Below, piece by piece: positions 26,383-35,100 of a DNA stretch of 64,000 bases. The notes under the pieces were generated by a model. That model worked only from the letters and a program-made list of their open reading frames with translations. It was not told the DNA's origin and searched no databases. Both the position numbers and the translations under genes were made by a program. The stretch is from assembly GCA_964404255.1 (NCBI GenBank), contig CAYOJJ010000007.1, positions 1 through 64,000 on the forward strand, read 5' to 3'. Each line of letters begins with the position of its first letter. The stretch's first letter is position 1. This DNA comes from JAFDZW01 sp964404255. GTDB lineage: Bacteria; Bacteroidota; Ignavibacteria; Palsa-1295.

Positions 26383-27309
26383 TCACACGGTAGAAGTAAC
26401 AACAACGAGTGAAACTACGGAGATGACTATCCAAAGGATCACACCAAAAAGCAACGGTTTGAACCCCACCGATTTCAGGGTAGCTTTCGAAAGGCCGGCA
26501 CCAATAAGGAACAGCGTAATGGTTAATCCTATCTTGGCAATAGTAACGATGGCTGAGGAAATATCGGCAACCGAAGGAACATAGGTTCGGATCACCGAAG
26601 CAATAACGAACAGGAAGATAAAGTAGGGGATGGTGATCTTTTTCGATTGTGTCTTGAATAAAAAGGCTGTCCCAAGAGCTACGGGAATGATCCAGAGCGC
26701 ACGGGCAAGCTTTACCGTCGTCGCGATCTCAAGAGCCGTAGCACCATATTTTGCAGCAGCTCCGACAACCGAACTGGTATCATGAATAGCAATAGCCGCC
26801 CAGATGCCGAACTGTTGTTCGCTCATGTGCAAGAGATGACCGATCACCGGAAATAACAATAAGGCAATAGAATTCAAGATAAAGACTGTTCCGAGCGAGA
26901 CAGACATTTCATTCGAATCGGCGCCAACTACCGGGCCGACAGCCGCGATGGCGCTTCCTCCACAGATGGCGGTGCCACTGGATATTAAATGAGAAAGCTT
27001 CTTCGTAAGGCCAAGCCATTTCCCGACAATATATCCGAGGAGTAACGTGCCAAAAATGGTAACGACCGTAAATAGAAAACCTGTTTTACCGGCGGTAATA
27101 ACACTTCCCAGATCCATTCCAAAACCAAGGCCAACTACACAAATCTGTAGTAAGAGTTTTGTAGCTTTCGAGTTATACTTTGCATAGGGATGGCCTACTG
27201 TCAACGCAAGAACCAGCCCCAGCGCAAGCGCGAGCGGAGGTGAACCCCATGGGCTGCAACAAAATGCTATCGCAATAATAAAGAATACTTGCCTTGCTGT
27301 CTGATTCAT
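26383..27309 (-). CDS. YeiH/UPF0324 family membrane protein, putative sulfate exporter
   Basis: 308 residues from the ATG at 27309 (MNQTARQVFF); a TTG two codons upstream is possible. It has about ten hydrophobic segments and the family signature GTAICGGSAIAAVGPVV (residues ~115-131), followed by IHDTSSVVGAAAKYG. The family is annotated as putative sulfate exporters or YeiH transporters of the inner membrane; the substrate is not firmly established. It stands alone between a minus-strand propeller operon and a plus-strand surface gene. The 200-base upstream region is A/T-rich with no recognised promoter. Confidence 0.88.
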   Translation of the reverse strand: MNQTARQVFFIIAIAFCCSPWGSPPLALALGLVLALTVGHPYAKYNSKATKLLLQICVVGLGFGMDLGSVITAGKTGFLFTVVTIFGTLLLGYIVGKWLGLTKKLSHLISSGTAICGGSAIAAVGPVVGADSNEMSVSLGTVFILNSIALLLFPVIGHLLHMSEQQFGIWAAIAIHDTSSVVGAAAKYGATALEIATTVKLARALWIIPVALGTAFLFKTQSKKITIPYFIFLFVIASVIRTYVPSVADISSAIVTIAKIGLTITLFLIGAGLSKATLKSVGFKPLLFGVILWIVISVVSLVVVTSTV

Positions 27310-27513
27310 GGGCAATTCTAACAGCCAAAAAGGAAAGAGGGTTGTTTCTTTAATGTACTTTCCTTAATTATATAGATAATAATTAGTTGTGGGCTGAAAG
27401 AAAAAAGTTATAAAAAAAACAGATTTTTTTTGTAAAAAAGAAATACGAACGCCTCTAAAACCTTGTATAGTGCTTAGACACCCAGAACTAACAATCCATT
27501 ATCTATACAAACT

Positions 27514-29493
27514 ATGAAAACTCTTTTTTACTTATTTGTACTGAGCGGTTTGCTATTGCTTGCACCGCGAATTGGTGACGCACAGATTCCAAGAACAATC
27601 AGTTATCAGGGGATTCTGGCTAATACCGATGGCACGCTCGTGAGCGATGGCAATCACACCCTTACGTTAAGCTTATATGAAAATCTTTCCGGCGGTTCGG
27701 CAATATATACCGAACTTCATACCGTAAGTACTGTCAAAGGTGGATTTAATGTAATTATCGGATCGATAACGCCGCTTCCCAACAGCCTGGGATTTGATCG
27801 TGCCTACTTCCTTGGAGTTTCGGTTGATGGCGGCGCTGAAATGTCTCCGCGCACTCCATTAACAGCTGTACCTTACGCTTTGCGTGCTGCCACGGCTGAG
27901 ATTGCCGATGGACTTTCGGCAACGGCAACCGGCGTCGTCACCAGTCTGAACGAACGCAGTGGGCCGATCATACTACAAGGCGGCGGTGCAACGACCATTA
28001 CCAATGTGGGTAATACCTTCACCATTAGCTCATCCGGCGGCGGCGGTGGAACCGGCATTCAGGGCGTTCAAAATGCTGATCCTTCTATCAGCGTCACGAA
28101 TCCCAATGGTCCGGTCGCCTCTATTTCAGTTGCCGATGGCGGTGTTACTCATGCAAAATTGGCAGCCGGTTCGGTAAATAGCTCCAATATAGAAGATGGT
28201 TCTATTGCCAATGCTGACCTCGGAAATGCTTCCGTTACTGCTGCGAAGATCGATATTGGCGGAGCAGGCAATGGCCTCGTGCTTACTTCAAACGGTACTT
28301 CAGCCGTTTGGCAGGCTGTGGGTCTTACTCTTCCATATTCTGCATCCCAGAATAGCGGTAGCGATCTTTTCTCATTGACTAATACAGGCGTTGCCAGCGC
28401 AGGCATATTCAAAAGTAATAATGGCTCGGCAACGGCAAGCGCTCTTTATGGTGAGACGAATGTTACTTCTCCTTCGACTACCATTGCCGGTGTAGAAGGT
28501 AAGAGCGCTAATGGATTCGGTATTATCGGTCATGGTGGCGCCAGCAGTACTTCGATCTATGGTGCAACGATCACCACTCCGACGGCCGGTGCTTTTTATG
28601 CCGGTACTGGCGTCAGCGGATTTAGCGATGTTGGTCATGGTGTTGGTGGCGTTACCTATAGTGCCAGCTCCGCCGGCGTCTATGGTTCTGCTACCGGCAA
28701 TGGCACGGGTGTTCGTGGTACCAGCACGACCGGTAAAGCAGCCCTCTTTGAAATAACAAATAATGCTAATACGAACTATGCAGTAGAAGCAACAACGGCC
28801 GGCACCGGCGCCGCTGCTATTCATGGTTCTTCGACTATCACCAGTGGCTCCTATGCCGGTGTCCTTGGCGAAGCAGCCAGCACCAGCAATGGAACGGGTG
28901 CTAATGGAGGCGTGAGCGGCGTCGTTGGAAGGGTCACACCGACCTCTCCGGGCGGCTATTCGGCCGGTGTTCGCGGCCTTAATAATGGTACCGGTCTTAC
29001 TGGTATTGGTGTTATCGGCTATCAGGCCGGCAGTGGCTGGGGCGTGTATGGTGAAACTCCGAGCGGCTTCGGTGTCTATGGATTAACCACAAATAGTTCG
29101 GCTTCCAGCATCGGTGTTCGCGGTGAGACCTTCTCGACTAATGGTATCGGCGTCGATGCTCATTATTCGGGCTCCGGTCTTGGAAATGCCTTGGTAGTTA
29201 CCAATGGAGCCATTAAAGTGGCTGGCACCAATAAAGCAGCGTTTGTTCATACGGCAACGGCGGCTAATAAGCTTTCTGCTAATGGTACCGACGTAGATAA
29301 CGCTATGTGCAATGGCGATGCCAATTGTATTCTTATCGTTACGCAGAAACTTAACCCGAGCGGTATCGTCTATAATAACAGCCCGATCGGCGTTTACTAT
29401 AATACGACCCGCAGCAAATGGGAGATCTTTAACGAAAATAACAATGCTATTCCCACGAACGCACAGTTCAATGTGCTCGTGATCAAGCAATAA
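27514..29493 (+). CDS. Secreted repeat-rich surface protein with SYQGIL N-terminal domain
   Basis: 659 residues with a signal peptide (1-23, ending GDAQ). The SYQGILANTDGTLVSDGN domain (27-130) is related to the N-terminus of the three tandem paralogues at 2.5-11.2 kb. The middle carries glycine-, serine- and threonine-rich units (GVEGKSANGFGIIGHGG, GVYGSATGNGTGVRG, GVIGYQAGSGWGVYGETPSG), a repeat of the phage-tail-fibre/adhesin type and different from the GGGxxN array. The C-terminus (NPSGIVYNNSPIGVYYN, WEIFNENNNAIP, FNVLVIKQ) is a domain I have seen in surface proteins of related bacteria. Its attachment is unknown. It shares the 3'-UTR motif with the paralogues. Confidence 0.72.
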   Translation: MKTLFYLFVLSGLLLLAPRIGDAQIPRTISYQGILANTDGTLVSDGNHTLTLSLYENLSGGSAIYTELHTVSTVKGGFNVIIGSITPLPNSLGFDRAYFLGVSVDGGAEMSPRTPLTAVPYALRAATAEIADGLSATATGVVTSLNERSGPIILQGGGATTITNVGNTFTISSSGGGGGTGIQGVQNADPSISVTNPNGPVASISVADGGVTHAKLAAGSVNSSNIEDGSIANADLGNASVTAAKIDIGGAGNGLVLTSNGTSAVWQAVGLTLPYSASQNSGSDLFSLTNTGVASAGIFKSNNGSATASALYGETNVTSPSTTIAGVEGKSANGFGIIGHGGASSTSIYGATITTPTAGAFYAGTGVSGFSDVGHGVGGVTYSASSAGVYGSATGNGTGVRGTSTTGKAALFEITNNANTNYAVEATTAGTGAAAIHGSSTITSGSYAGVLGEAASTSNGTGANGGVSGVVGRVTPTSPGGYSAGVRGLNNGTGLTGIGVIGYQAGSGWGVYGETPSGFGVYGLTTNSSASSIGVRGETFSTNGIGVDAHYSGSGLGNALVVTNGAIKVAGTNKAAFVHTATAANKLSANGTDVDNAMCNGDANCILIVTQKLNPSGIVYNNSPIGVYYNTTRSKWEIFNENNNAIPTNAQFNVLVIKQ

Positions 29494-29508
29494 CTATTCA
29501 TACCGATC

Positions 29509-29519
29509 GGAGAGAGTTC
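29509..29519 (+). promoter_or_regulatory. 3'-UTR motif GGAGAGAGTTC
   Basis: The shorter form of the motif following repeat proteins 1-3 ends 26 bases after the stop. Confidence 0.4.
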
Positions 29520-29532
29520 AAAAAAGATCGTT

Positions 29533-29572
29533 ATCCTCCGCATGGCACAGCCCGTGCGGAGGATTTTCATTT
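29533..29572 (+). terminator. Terminator after the 27514 surface-protein gene
   Basis: A 10-bp stem ATCCTCCGCA / TGCGGAGGAT (29533-29542 with 29555-29564) is followed by a short T-rich tail. Confidence 0.7.
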
Positions 29573-29638
29573 ATTACAATAGAATCAAAAAGATACCCAC
29601 AAATTAGCATTCCGCCAAGAGGGTCTCGCTTCATCACG

Positions 29639-29646
29639 TATATTTG
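29639..29646 (+). promoter_or_regulatory. Probable -7 element of the nuo operon promoter
   Basis: TATATTTG matches TAnnTTTG and lies 73 bases before the nuoA ATG at 29719. It lies inside a longer open frame, which argues against translation starting upstream. Confidence 0.5.
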
Positions 29647-29718
29647 CATATTCTATCAGGACAGGCATTTTCTGTCGTTAATAGATGTTTTCTCTATTCT
29701 CACGAGAAAGGTGCACGA

Positions 29719-30192
29719 ATGCTCGGTGAATTTAGTCACGTTTTTGCGTTCTTTATCTTAGCGATCATCTTTACCGCCGGTGGGCTGGTAACGAACATGA
29801 TCCTTCGTCCCAAAAAACCGAATAACCTTAAGCAGTCCGTCTATGAGTGCGGCGAAGATCCTATCGGGTCCGGTTGGATCAAATTTAATATCCGCTTTTA
29901 TGTCGTTGCGCTCATCTTTATTCTCTTTGATGTTGAAATAGTCTTTTTGTTTCCGTGGGCATTAGTCTATAAACAAATGGGATGGCTGGCTTATACCGAA
30001 ATGCTGGTGTTCCTTGCCATTCTTATTGTCGGTTTTGCGTATGCTTGGGTCAAAGGCGATCTCGATTGGGTTCGTCCAAAACCCTATGTTGCCGATCTTG
30101 ACGATCTGGTAACGCGCAGCAAACCGCGTCTGGCCCCGACCCCGGTACCTCAGCAGGTAGCTCCGGTACCGATCGAGGAGTTGGTGAATTAA
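29719..30192 (+). CDS. nuoA: NADH-quinone oxidoreductase subunit A
   Basis: 157 residues from the ATG at 29719, preceded by GAAAGG; an upstream TTG start would overlap the promoter. Three membrane helices and the family motifs NLKQSVYECGEDPIGSG and FYVVALIFILFDVEIVFLFPWA are present. NuoA is a small membrane-arm subunit near the quinone channel of complex I. The C-terminal ~25 residues are a proline-rich cytosolic tail (APTPVPQQVAPVPIEEL), longer than usual. First gene of the nuo operon. Confidence 0.95.
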   Translation: MLGEFSHVFAFFILAIIFTAGGLVTNMILRPKKPNNLKQSVYECGEDPIGSGWIKFNIRFYVVALIFILFDVEIVFLFPWALVYKQMGWLAYTEMLVFLAILIVGFAYAWVKGDLDWVRPKPYVADLDDLVTRSKPRLAPTPVPQQVAPVPIEELVN

Positions 30193-30224
30193 GAACGCAT
30201 TCCGTATTCGTTCAAAATCGAAAT

Positions 30225-30728
30225 ATGGGACTTTTAAATAAATATGATAATCCGTTCGATAGCGGTAATATCGTTATTACCGGTGTTGATACTCTTTTAA
30301 ATTGGGCGCGCCTATCGAGCCTTTGGATGATGGGCTTTGGCTTGGCCTGTTGTGCTATCGAAATGATGGCAGCATCGGCCTCGCACTATGACATCGGCCG
30401 TTTCGGGGTTATCCCGCGTCCGAGCCCGCGCCAATCGGATATCATGATCATCTCGGGTACCGTTACGCTAAAAATGGCAACCCGCACCAAGATCTTATAT
30501 GAGCAGATGCCCGATCCGAAGTACATTCTTTCGATGGGTTCGTGCTCGAATTGTGGCGGTCCGTACTGGGAGCATGGTTATCATGTTCTTAAAGGGGTCG
30601 ATCGGGTGATTCCGGTCGATGTCTATATTCCCGGCTGTCCGCCGCGTCCGGAAGCACTGCTTGAAGGACTCATGAAGCTTCAGGAAAAAGTGCGTCGTCA
30701 ATCAGTAGCCCAATCCGCCCTGAGCTAA
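30225..30728 (+). CDS. nuoB: NADH-quinone oxidoreductase subunit B
   Basis: 167 residues. The four N2 cluster cysteines are present: the adjacent pair in GLACCAIEMM, the one in GSCSNCGG, and GCPPRPEALLEGLM. NuoB carries the terminal 4Fe-4S centre N2 that passes electrons to quinone. It starts 32 bases after nuoA and ends 3 bases before nuoC, so it is co-transcribed. Confidence 0.97.
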   Translation: MGLLNKYDNPFDSGNIVITGVDTLLNWARLSSLWMMGFGLACCAIEMMAASASHYDIGRFGVIPRPSPRQSDIMIISGTVTLKMATRTKILYEQMPDPKYILSMGSCSNCGGPYWEHGYHVLKGVDRVIPVDVYIPGCPPRPEALLEGLMKLQEKVRRQSVAQSALS

Positions 30729-30731
30729 ACC

Positions 30732-31232
30732 ATGACGAATAAAGATATATACGATAAGCTGAAAAAAGCCTATCCAAGCGCCATCGGCGATTGGAATGAG
30801 CAAACCGGCAGTGAGTACGCCAAAAAGACGAGCTCTTATGCCGATGTTACCGATCCTGGTGCATTGCATAGCATCTGCCTGTATTTGCGCGACGAAAGTG
30901 ATCTTCAGTTTAACAATCTGAACTGCGTCTCCTGCGATGACAATGGCGATAAGACACTCTCGGCCGTCTATCATATGGAATCGACGATTCTCGGCCATTA
31001 CTTTGCCTTAAAGGTGAAAGTACCGGTCGATCATGCCGTCGTTCCGAGCGTCACCGATATTTGGGCCAGTGCCAACTGGCATGAGCGCGAAGGCTGGGAT
31101 ATGATCGGCATTAAGTTCAGCGAACATCCCGATCTGCGCCGCATCCTGCTTGAAGAAGATTGGGTAGGGCACCCGCTTCGCAAAGATTATAAGCATCCTG
31201 AGTTTTATCGAGGAATGAAAGTACCGTATTAA
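30732..31232 (+). CDS. nuoC: NADH-quinone oxidoreductase subunit C
   Basis: 166 residues. The 30-kDa subunit signature is present near the C-terminus: DIWASANWHEREGWDMIGIKF followed by HPDLRRILLEEDW and GHPLRKDY. NuoC forms part of the connecting module with NuoD and helps build the quinone site. The TAA stop overlaps the nuoD ATG by one base (TAATG), indicating translational coupling. It is not fused to nuoD. Confidence 0.95.
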   Translation: MTNKDIYDKLKKAYPSAIGDWNEQTGSEYAKKTSSYADVTDPGALHSICLYLRDESDLQFNNLNCVSCDDNGDKTLSAVYHMESTILGHYFALKVKVPVDHAVVPSVTDIWASANWHEREGWDMIGIKFSEHPDLRRILLEEDWVGHPLRKDYKHPEFYRGMKVPY

Positions 31233-32437
31233 TGGCTGAAGTTCTTCAACGAAATCTGACGACCGCACCGCTTCCGGTAAAAGTTGTCCCCGCCGAAAAG
31301 GTCGAAGGCAAGAATCGCCTGAAGACCGAAGAGATGGTGCTCAATGTAGGCCCCCAGCATCCGTCAACGCACGGCGTGCTCCGCCTCGAAGCCGTTCTCG
31401 ATGGCGAGCTCGTCATTGATGTTATTCCGTATCTTGGGTATCTACATCGCTGTTTTGAAAAGCATTGCGAAGCAATGACCTATCCACAGGTAGTGCCATA
31501 CGTCGATCGTATGGATTACCTGGCCGCGATGAACTCCGAGCACGGTTATGCTCTGGCCGCCGAGCGATTGATGGGTATTGAAGTACCGGAAAAGGTCGAG
31601 TATATTCGCGTACTCTTCGCCGAGTTACAGCGTATTGCCTCGCATCTTATCGCTGTCGGTACGTTCGGCCTTGACGTTGGAGCTTTTACGCCCTTCCTCT
31701 ATTGCTTCCGTGATCGCGAAGATATTCTCGAAATGTTCGAGAAGACCTGCGGTGCACGCTTGCTCTACAATTATATCTGGGTTGGCGGTCTTTCGCATGA
31801 CTTACATCCTGATGTATTGCAAATGTGCCGCGACTTCGTAAAGAAGAATCGCGCTACGCACAAAGAAGTAAACGAACTTCTTACTTTCAATAAGATTTTT
31901 GTCGAGCGCACGGCCAACGTCGGTGTGCTCAAGCCGGATGTCGCTATTAACTGTGGCGCTTCGGGCCCGATGCTTCGCGGCTCGGGTATTAAGTGGGACT
32001 TGCGTCGCAATGATCCCTATTCTATCTACGACCGTTTCGAATTTGAAATCCCGGTCGGCGAAGGAATGATGGGCCAGGTCGGAGATTGCTTCGATCGTCA
32101 TTGGGTCAGAATGCGCGAGTGGGAGCAATCGCTCAATATCATCGAGCAGATCCTCGAGCAATTCCCGCAGAACGACAAAACGGATGTACAGAAGGCGATT
32201 CCGAAACGCATTAAGCCAGCCGTCGGAGAAATCTATTCTCGTACGGAAAACCCGCGTGGTGAGCTTGGCTACTATATTGTTTCGAAGGATGAGATCAAGC
32301 CGTGGCGTGTAAAAGTACGCTCGCCAGCCTTCACCAATCTTGGGTTGTTGCCGATCATATCCCGTGGATACTTAATGGCGGATATGATCATTATCCTTGG
32401 CTCGATCGATATCGTGCTCGGGGAAGTAGATAGATAA
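31232..32437 (+). CDS. nuoD: NADH-quinone oxidoreductase subunit D
   Basis: 401 residues, normal for NuoD. Motifs: NVGPQHPSTHGVLRL (quinone-site loop with the conserved histidine), YLHRCFEK, GASGPMLRGSG and a C-terminal DIVLGEVDR. NuoD is the 49-kDa subunit lining the quinone-binding cavity. A terminator-like hairpin follows (32452-32484) and no nuoE, nuoF or nuoG comes next. Confidence 0.97.
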   Translation: MAEVLQRNLTTAPLPVKVVPAEKVEGKNRLKTEEMVLNVGPQHPSTHGVLRLEAVLDGELVIDVIPYLGYLHRCFEKHCEAMTYPQVVPYVDRMDYLAAMNSEHGYALAAERLMGIEVPEKVEYIRVLFAELQRIASHLIAVGTFGLDVGAFTPFLYCFRDREDILEMFEKTCGARLLYNYIWVGGLSHDLHPDVLQMCRDFVKKNRATHKEVNELLTFNKIFVERTANVGVLKPDVAINCGASGPMLRGSGIKWDLRRNDPYSIYDRFEFEIPVGEGMMGQVGDCFDRHWVRMREWEQSLNIIEQILEQFPQNDKTDVQKAIPKRIKPAVGEIYSRTENPRGELGYYIVSKDEIKPWRVKVRSPAFTNLGLLPIISRGYLMADMIIILGSIDIVLGEVDR

Positions 32438-32451
32438 TAAGTGTTGATCCG

Positions 32452-32484
32452 GCCACCCGTATCGGTTCGGGTGGTCTTATTTTT
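32452..32484 (+). terminator. Terminator-like hairpin between nuoD and nuoH
   Basis: The stem CCACCCG/CGGGTGG (32453-32459 with 32468-32474) has an 8-base loop and is followed by TCTTATTTTT. It fills the 58-base gap between nuoD and nuoH and could act as an attenuator reducing expression of the membrane-arm genes. Confidence 0.6.
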
Positions 32485-32495
32485 CAGACGAACTG

Positions 32496-33590
32496 ATGTT
32501 TGACGGATTAAAAGAGTTGTTGGAGAGTCTTGTCGGGAAGGGAAATCTTGCCGATATTGTCTCTATCGTTATCTACTGTGCATTGCCGTTGGTGGTGATC
32601 CTGCTGTATGCACTCTTTGCCATCCTTGCTGAAATGAAGCTTTCGGCTTGGTTGCAGGATCGTCTTGGTCCGATGCGCACAGGCCCTTACGGCATTCTTC
32701 AGCCGATCGCCGATATCTTGAAGCTTCTGCAGAAGGAAGATATTACGCCGGTCGAAGCCGATAAAAAGCTCTTCAATCTTTCGCCGTTCATCGTCTTTAT
32801 CGGAAGTTATCTTGGTTTTGCCGTTCTTCCGTTCTCGGCAATGTATATCGGCGCCCGCTTAAATGTCGGTATTTTTTATCTCGTCGCTGTTAGCGGCTTG
32901 GTAGTAGTCGGTATTTTGATGGCTGGTTGGGGATCGAATAATAAATACTCCTTACTTGGCTCCATGCGTTCGGTTGCTCAGATTGTTAGCTACGAAATTC
33001 CGGCAGGCCTTGCTATCCTTTCGGTAGTAATGGTCGCGGGTTCAATGGATCTTCAAACGATCTCCAAATTGCAGGAAGGTGGCATTCAGAACTGGTTCAT
33101 CTTTGGCGGCCCAAAAAGCATTGCCGGTTTTGGCGGTCAGTATTCCTGGCTCCTGACGCCCTTAATGCTCGTCGCTTTTATTATTTACATTGTTGCTTCG
33201 CTGGCCGAAACGAACCGTGTACCGTTCGATATTCCTGAAGCGGAATCCGAACTTGTTGCCGGCTATCACACGGAATATTCGGCTATGAAATTTGCGCTCT
33301 TCTTCCTTGCCGAGTATGCCAATATGCTGGTTGTAAGCGCTATTGCTTCGGTGATCTTCCTTGGCGGTTGGAATTCTCCCTTTGGTGAATTCCTTGGCGG
33401 CCCCATTCTCGGAGTTGTGTGGTTTTTGGCGAAAGCCATCTTTTTCGTTATTGTTCAGATCTGGATTCGTTGGACACTCCCACGCCTTCGCGTCGATCAA
33501 TTAATGAATATCTGCTGGAAGGTGATGATACCGTTCGGAATGGCAACGGTACTCGTCGTTGGTACACTGGTAACCTTCCTGGTTCATTAA
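32496..33590 (+). CDS. nuoH: NADH-quinone oxidoreductase subunit H
   Basis: 364 residues with about eight to nine membrane helices. Family motifs: QDRLGPMRTGPYGILQPIADILKLLQKEDITP, cut here for length to QDRLGPMRTGPYG, and the acidic loop FDIPEAESELVAGYHTEY near residues 245-262. NuoH connects the quinone cavity with the proton-pumping arm. It is followed after 6 bases by a small unknown gene. Confidence 0.96.
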   Translation: MFDGLKELLESLVGKGNLADIVSIVIYCALPLVVILLYALFAILAEMKLSAWLQDRLGPMRTGPYGILQPIADILKLLQKEDITPVEADKKLFNLSPFIVFIGSYLGFAVLPFSAMYIGARLNVGIFYLVAVSGLVVVGILMAGWGSNNKYSLLGSMRSVAQIVSYEIPAGLAILSVVMVAGSMDLQTISKLQEGGIQNWFIFGGPKSIAGFGGQYSWLLTPLMLVAFIIYIVASLAETNRVPFDIPEAESELVAGYHTEYSAMKFALFFLAEYANMLVVSAIASVIFLGGWNSPFGEFLGGPILGVVWFLAKAIFFVIVQIWIRWTLPRLRVDQLMNICWKVMIPFGMATVLVVGTLVTFLVH

Positions 33591-33596
33591 TAATGG

Positions 33597-33821
33597 ATGA
33601 TAGGCCGGCGCTTGTCCTTCGGGTTGTTGTTTTTGCTCGGGACTGCAGCTGCAGCTCTCGGGTGGACTGATCTTACGATCGTCGGAATCCGGCTCGGCTT
33701 CTTAACGATCGTCGGACATACGTTGCAGGTGATCGGAATTTTCGGCGCCATGCTGGTGCCCGATAAAATAGTCGAACTGACGCCAGAAGAAATTGACGAA
33801 ATGAGAGATGATATATTGTAA
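33597..33821 (+). CDS. Small membrane protein inside the nuo operon, unknown
   Basis: 74 residues with two hydrophobic segments (LSFGLLFLLGTAAAALGW and a second around VGHTLQVIGIFGAMLV) and an acidic C-terminal tail (ELTPEEIDEMRDDIL). It starts 6 bases after nuoH and its TAA is followed directly by the next ATG. The tight spacing and codon use support a real gene. It is not a standard complex I subunit; family not recognised. Confidence 0.6.
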   Translation: MIGRRLSFGLLFLLGTAAAALGWTDLTIVGIRLGFLTIVGHTLQVIGIFGAMLVPDKIVELTPEEIDEMRDDIL

Positions 33822-34385
33822 ATGAAGACAATAAGATCGATCTTTTTTATAGTAGCAGTACTGCTCGTTTGTGCAGAAGCTCAGGCGGGTGGGACAACCG
33901 TGTTTTCCGATAGTTATAAGGAAATATCGGTATCCTTGCCATCGTCCTGGTTCGGTAAAACCGAAGGCGATACCAGCAAAACGCTGCAGCTTTTCGTTTC
34001 GCGCGAAAAGATAGAGAAGCCAACCGATATGTTTCAGGTCGGAATGACGGCGACGAAGGTCAGAAATATGTCAAAGGTTGTCGATAAGATCAAAGCCGAT
34101 AGCCAGATCGCCATCCTGTGGGTCAATGCATCTCGCGATGCAGAAAAGAATCTGACCAAAGCCGAAGAAAAGCAGATCGTTGGATTCAGAAATGGAATCT
34201 ATGGCGGATTCCTGCGCGAAGTAGTCTTTCAGCCGAAGCCGGAAGTGCCGGCTATCCATAAACTGGAAGTGATATTGAGCGCTAACGATAATCTCATCGA
34301 TATTGTCTTCGAAGCTCCGGAAACGGAATGGTCGAAGTATGAGACTATTTATAAAGACGCCATAAAAAGTTTACATGTACAATAA
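33822..34385 (+). CDS. Exported protein inside the nuo operon, unknown
   Basis: 187 residues with a signal peptide (MKTIRSIFFIVAVLLVCAEAQA). The mature part starts with a strand-rich stretch SDSYKEISVSLPSSWFGK and has the general look of PsbP/DUF1795-like periplasmic domains, but I cannot assign it. It is contiguous with the small gene before it and 18 bases from nuoI, so it is part of the operon. A periplasmic role in complex assembly is only a suggestion. Confidence 0.65.
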   Translation: MKTIRSIFFIVAVLLVCAEAQAGGTTVFSDSYKEISVSLPSSWFGKTEGDTSKTLQLFVSREKIEKPTDMFQVGMTATKVRNMSKVVDKIKADSQIAILWVNASRDAEKNLTKAEEKQIVGFRNGIYGGFLREVVFQPKPEVPAIHKLEVILSANDNLIDIVFEAPETEWSKYETIYKDAIKSLHVQ

Positions 34386-34403
34386 GTCGCATCGAGCGAT
34401 CCT

Positions 34404-35075
34404 ATGAGCGGATACTTTAAAGATATACAAGAAGGATTAGGTACGGCACTCAAAGGAATGAGCATCGTGATGAAGCACTTGCTCAAACCAAAAGTGACGC
34501 GCCAATATCCGAACCCGGAAGATCGGTTCGCTTTGCCTGAAAGGGCTCGTAACCGTCTGTATGTCAATATGGACGATTGCATCGGCTGCGACCAATGTGC
34601 TCGCGCCTGTCCGGTCAATTGTATTACGATCGATACGGCCAAGGCCATTCCGGGTGAGAATCTTGGGACGACTTCCAGCGGCAAGAAAAAATCGCTTTGG
34701 GTTACACGCTTCGATATTGATATTGCCAAGTGTTGTTACTGTGGCCTTTGTACCTTCCCATGCCCGACCGAGTGTATCAGAATGACGGACGTTTTCGAAT
34801 TCAGTGAATTCGACCGGGTGAATCTCATCTATAATTATGCTTCGATGACGGCTGAAGAAGCGGCTGTTCATGCGGCAAATGCAAAAAAAGATGAGGAGCG
34901 TTTAGCAATCGAGCGTGCGAAACAAGCGGAAGAAAAAGCGAAAGCTGCAGCCGCAGCTCCGCCGCCTGCTGCACCAAGCGCCCCGGCTGCTCCTGCTGCC
35001 GGTGGTGTAAAACCGCCGCCATTCATGGCAAAACCGGGTGGGCTAAAACCACCGCCGTTTCAGGCAAAACAGTGA
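34404..35075 (+). CDS. nuoI: NADH-quinone oxidoreductase subunit I with proline-rich tail
   Basis: 223 residues, longer than the usual ~160-180. Two 4Fe-4S ferredoxin motifs are intact: CIGCDQCARACP and CCYCGLCTFPCP, carrying centres N6a and N6b. From ~150 the chain becomes a charged helix (KKDEERLAIERAKQAEEKAK) and then an alanine/proline tail with two PPPF motifs (VKPPPFMAKPGG, LKPPPFQAK). The tail is not needed for cluster binding and may be a docking segment. It starts 18 bases after the exported protein gene. Confidence 0.95.
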   Translation: MSGYFKDIQEGLGTALKGMSIVMKHLLKPKVTRQYPNPEDRFALPERARNRLYVNMDDCIGCDQCARACPVNCITIDTAKAIPGENLGTTSSGKKKSLWVTRFDIDIAKCCYCGLCTFPCPTECIRMTDVFEFSEFDRVNLIYNYASMTAEEAAVHAANAKKDEERLAIERAKQAEEKAKAAAAAPPPAAPSAPAAPAAGGVKPPPFMAKPGGLKPPPFQAKQ

Positions 35076-35100
35076 TCGGTAATTCTTAAGAGTTGTTGTT

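Noticed and set aside
29644..29718. N-terminal extension of NuoA from a TTG codon
   Set aside because: It overlaps the probable promoter box; the ATG at 29719 has a ribosome site and gives normal NuoA alignment.
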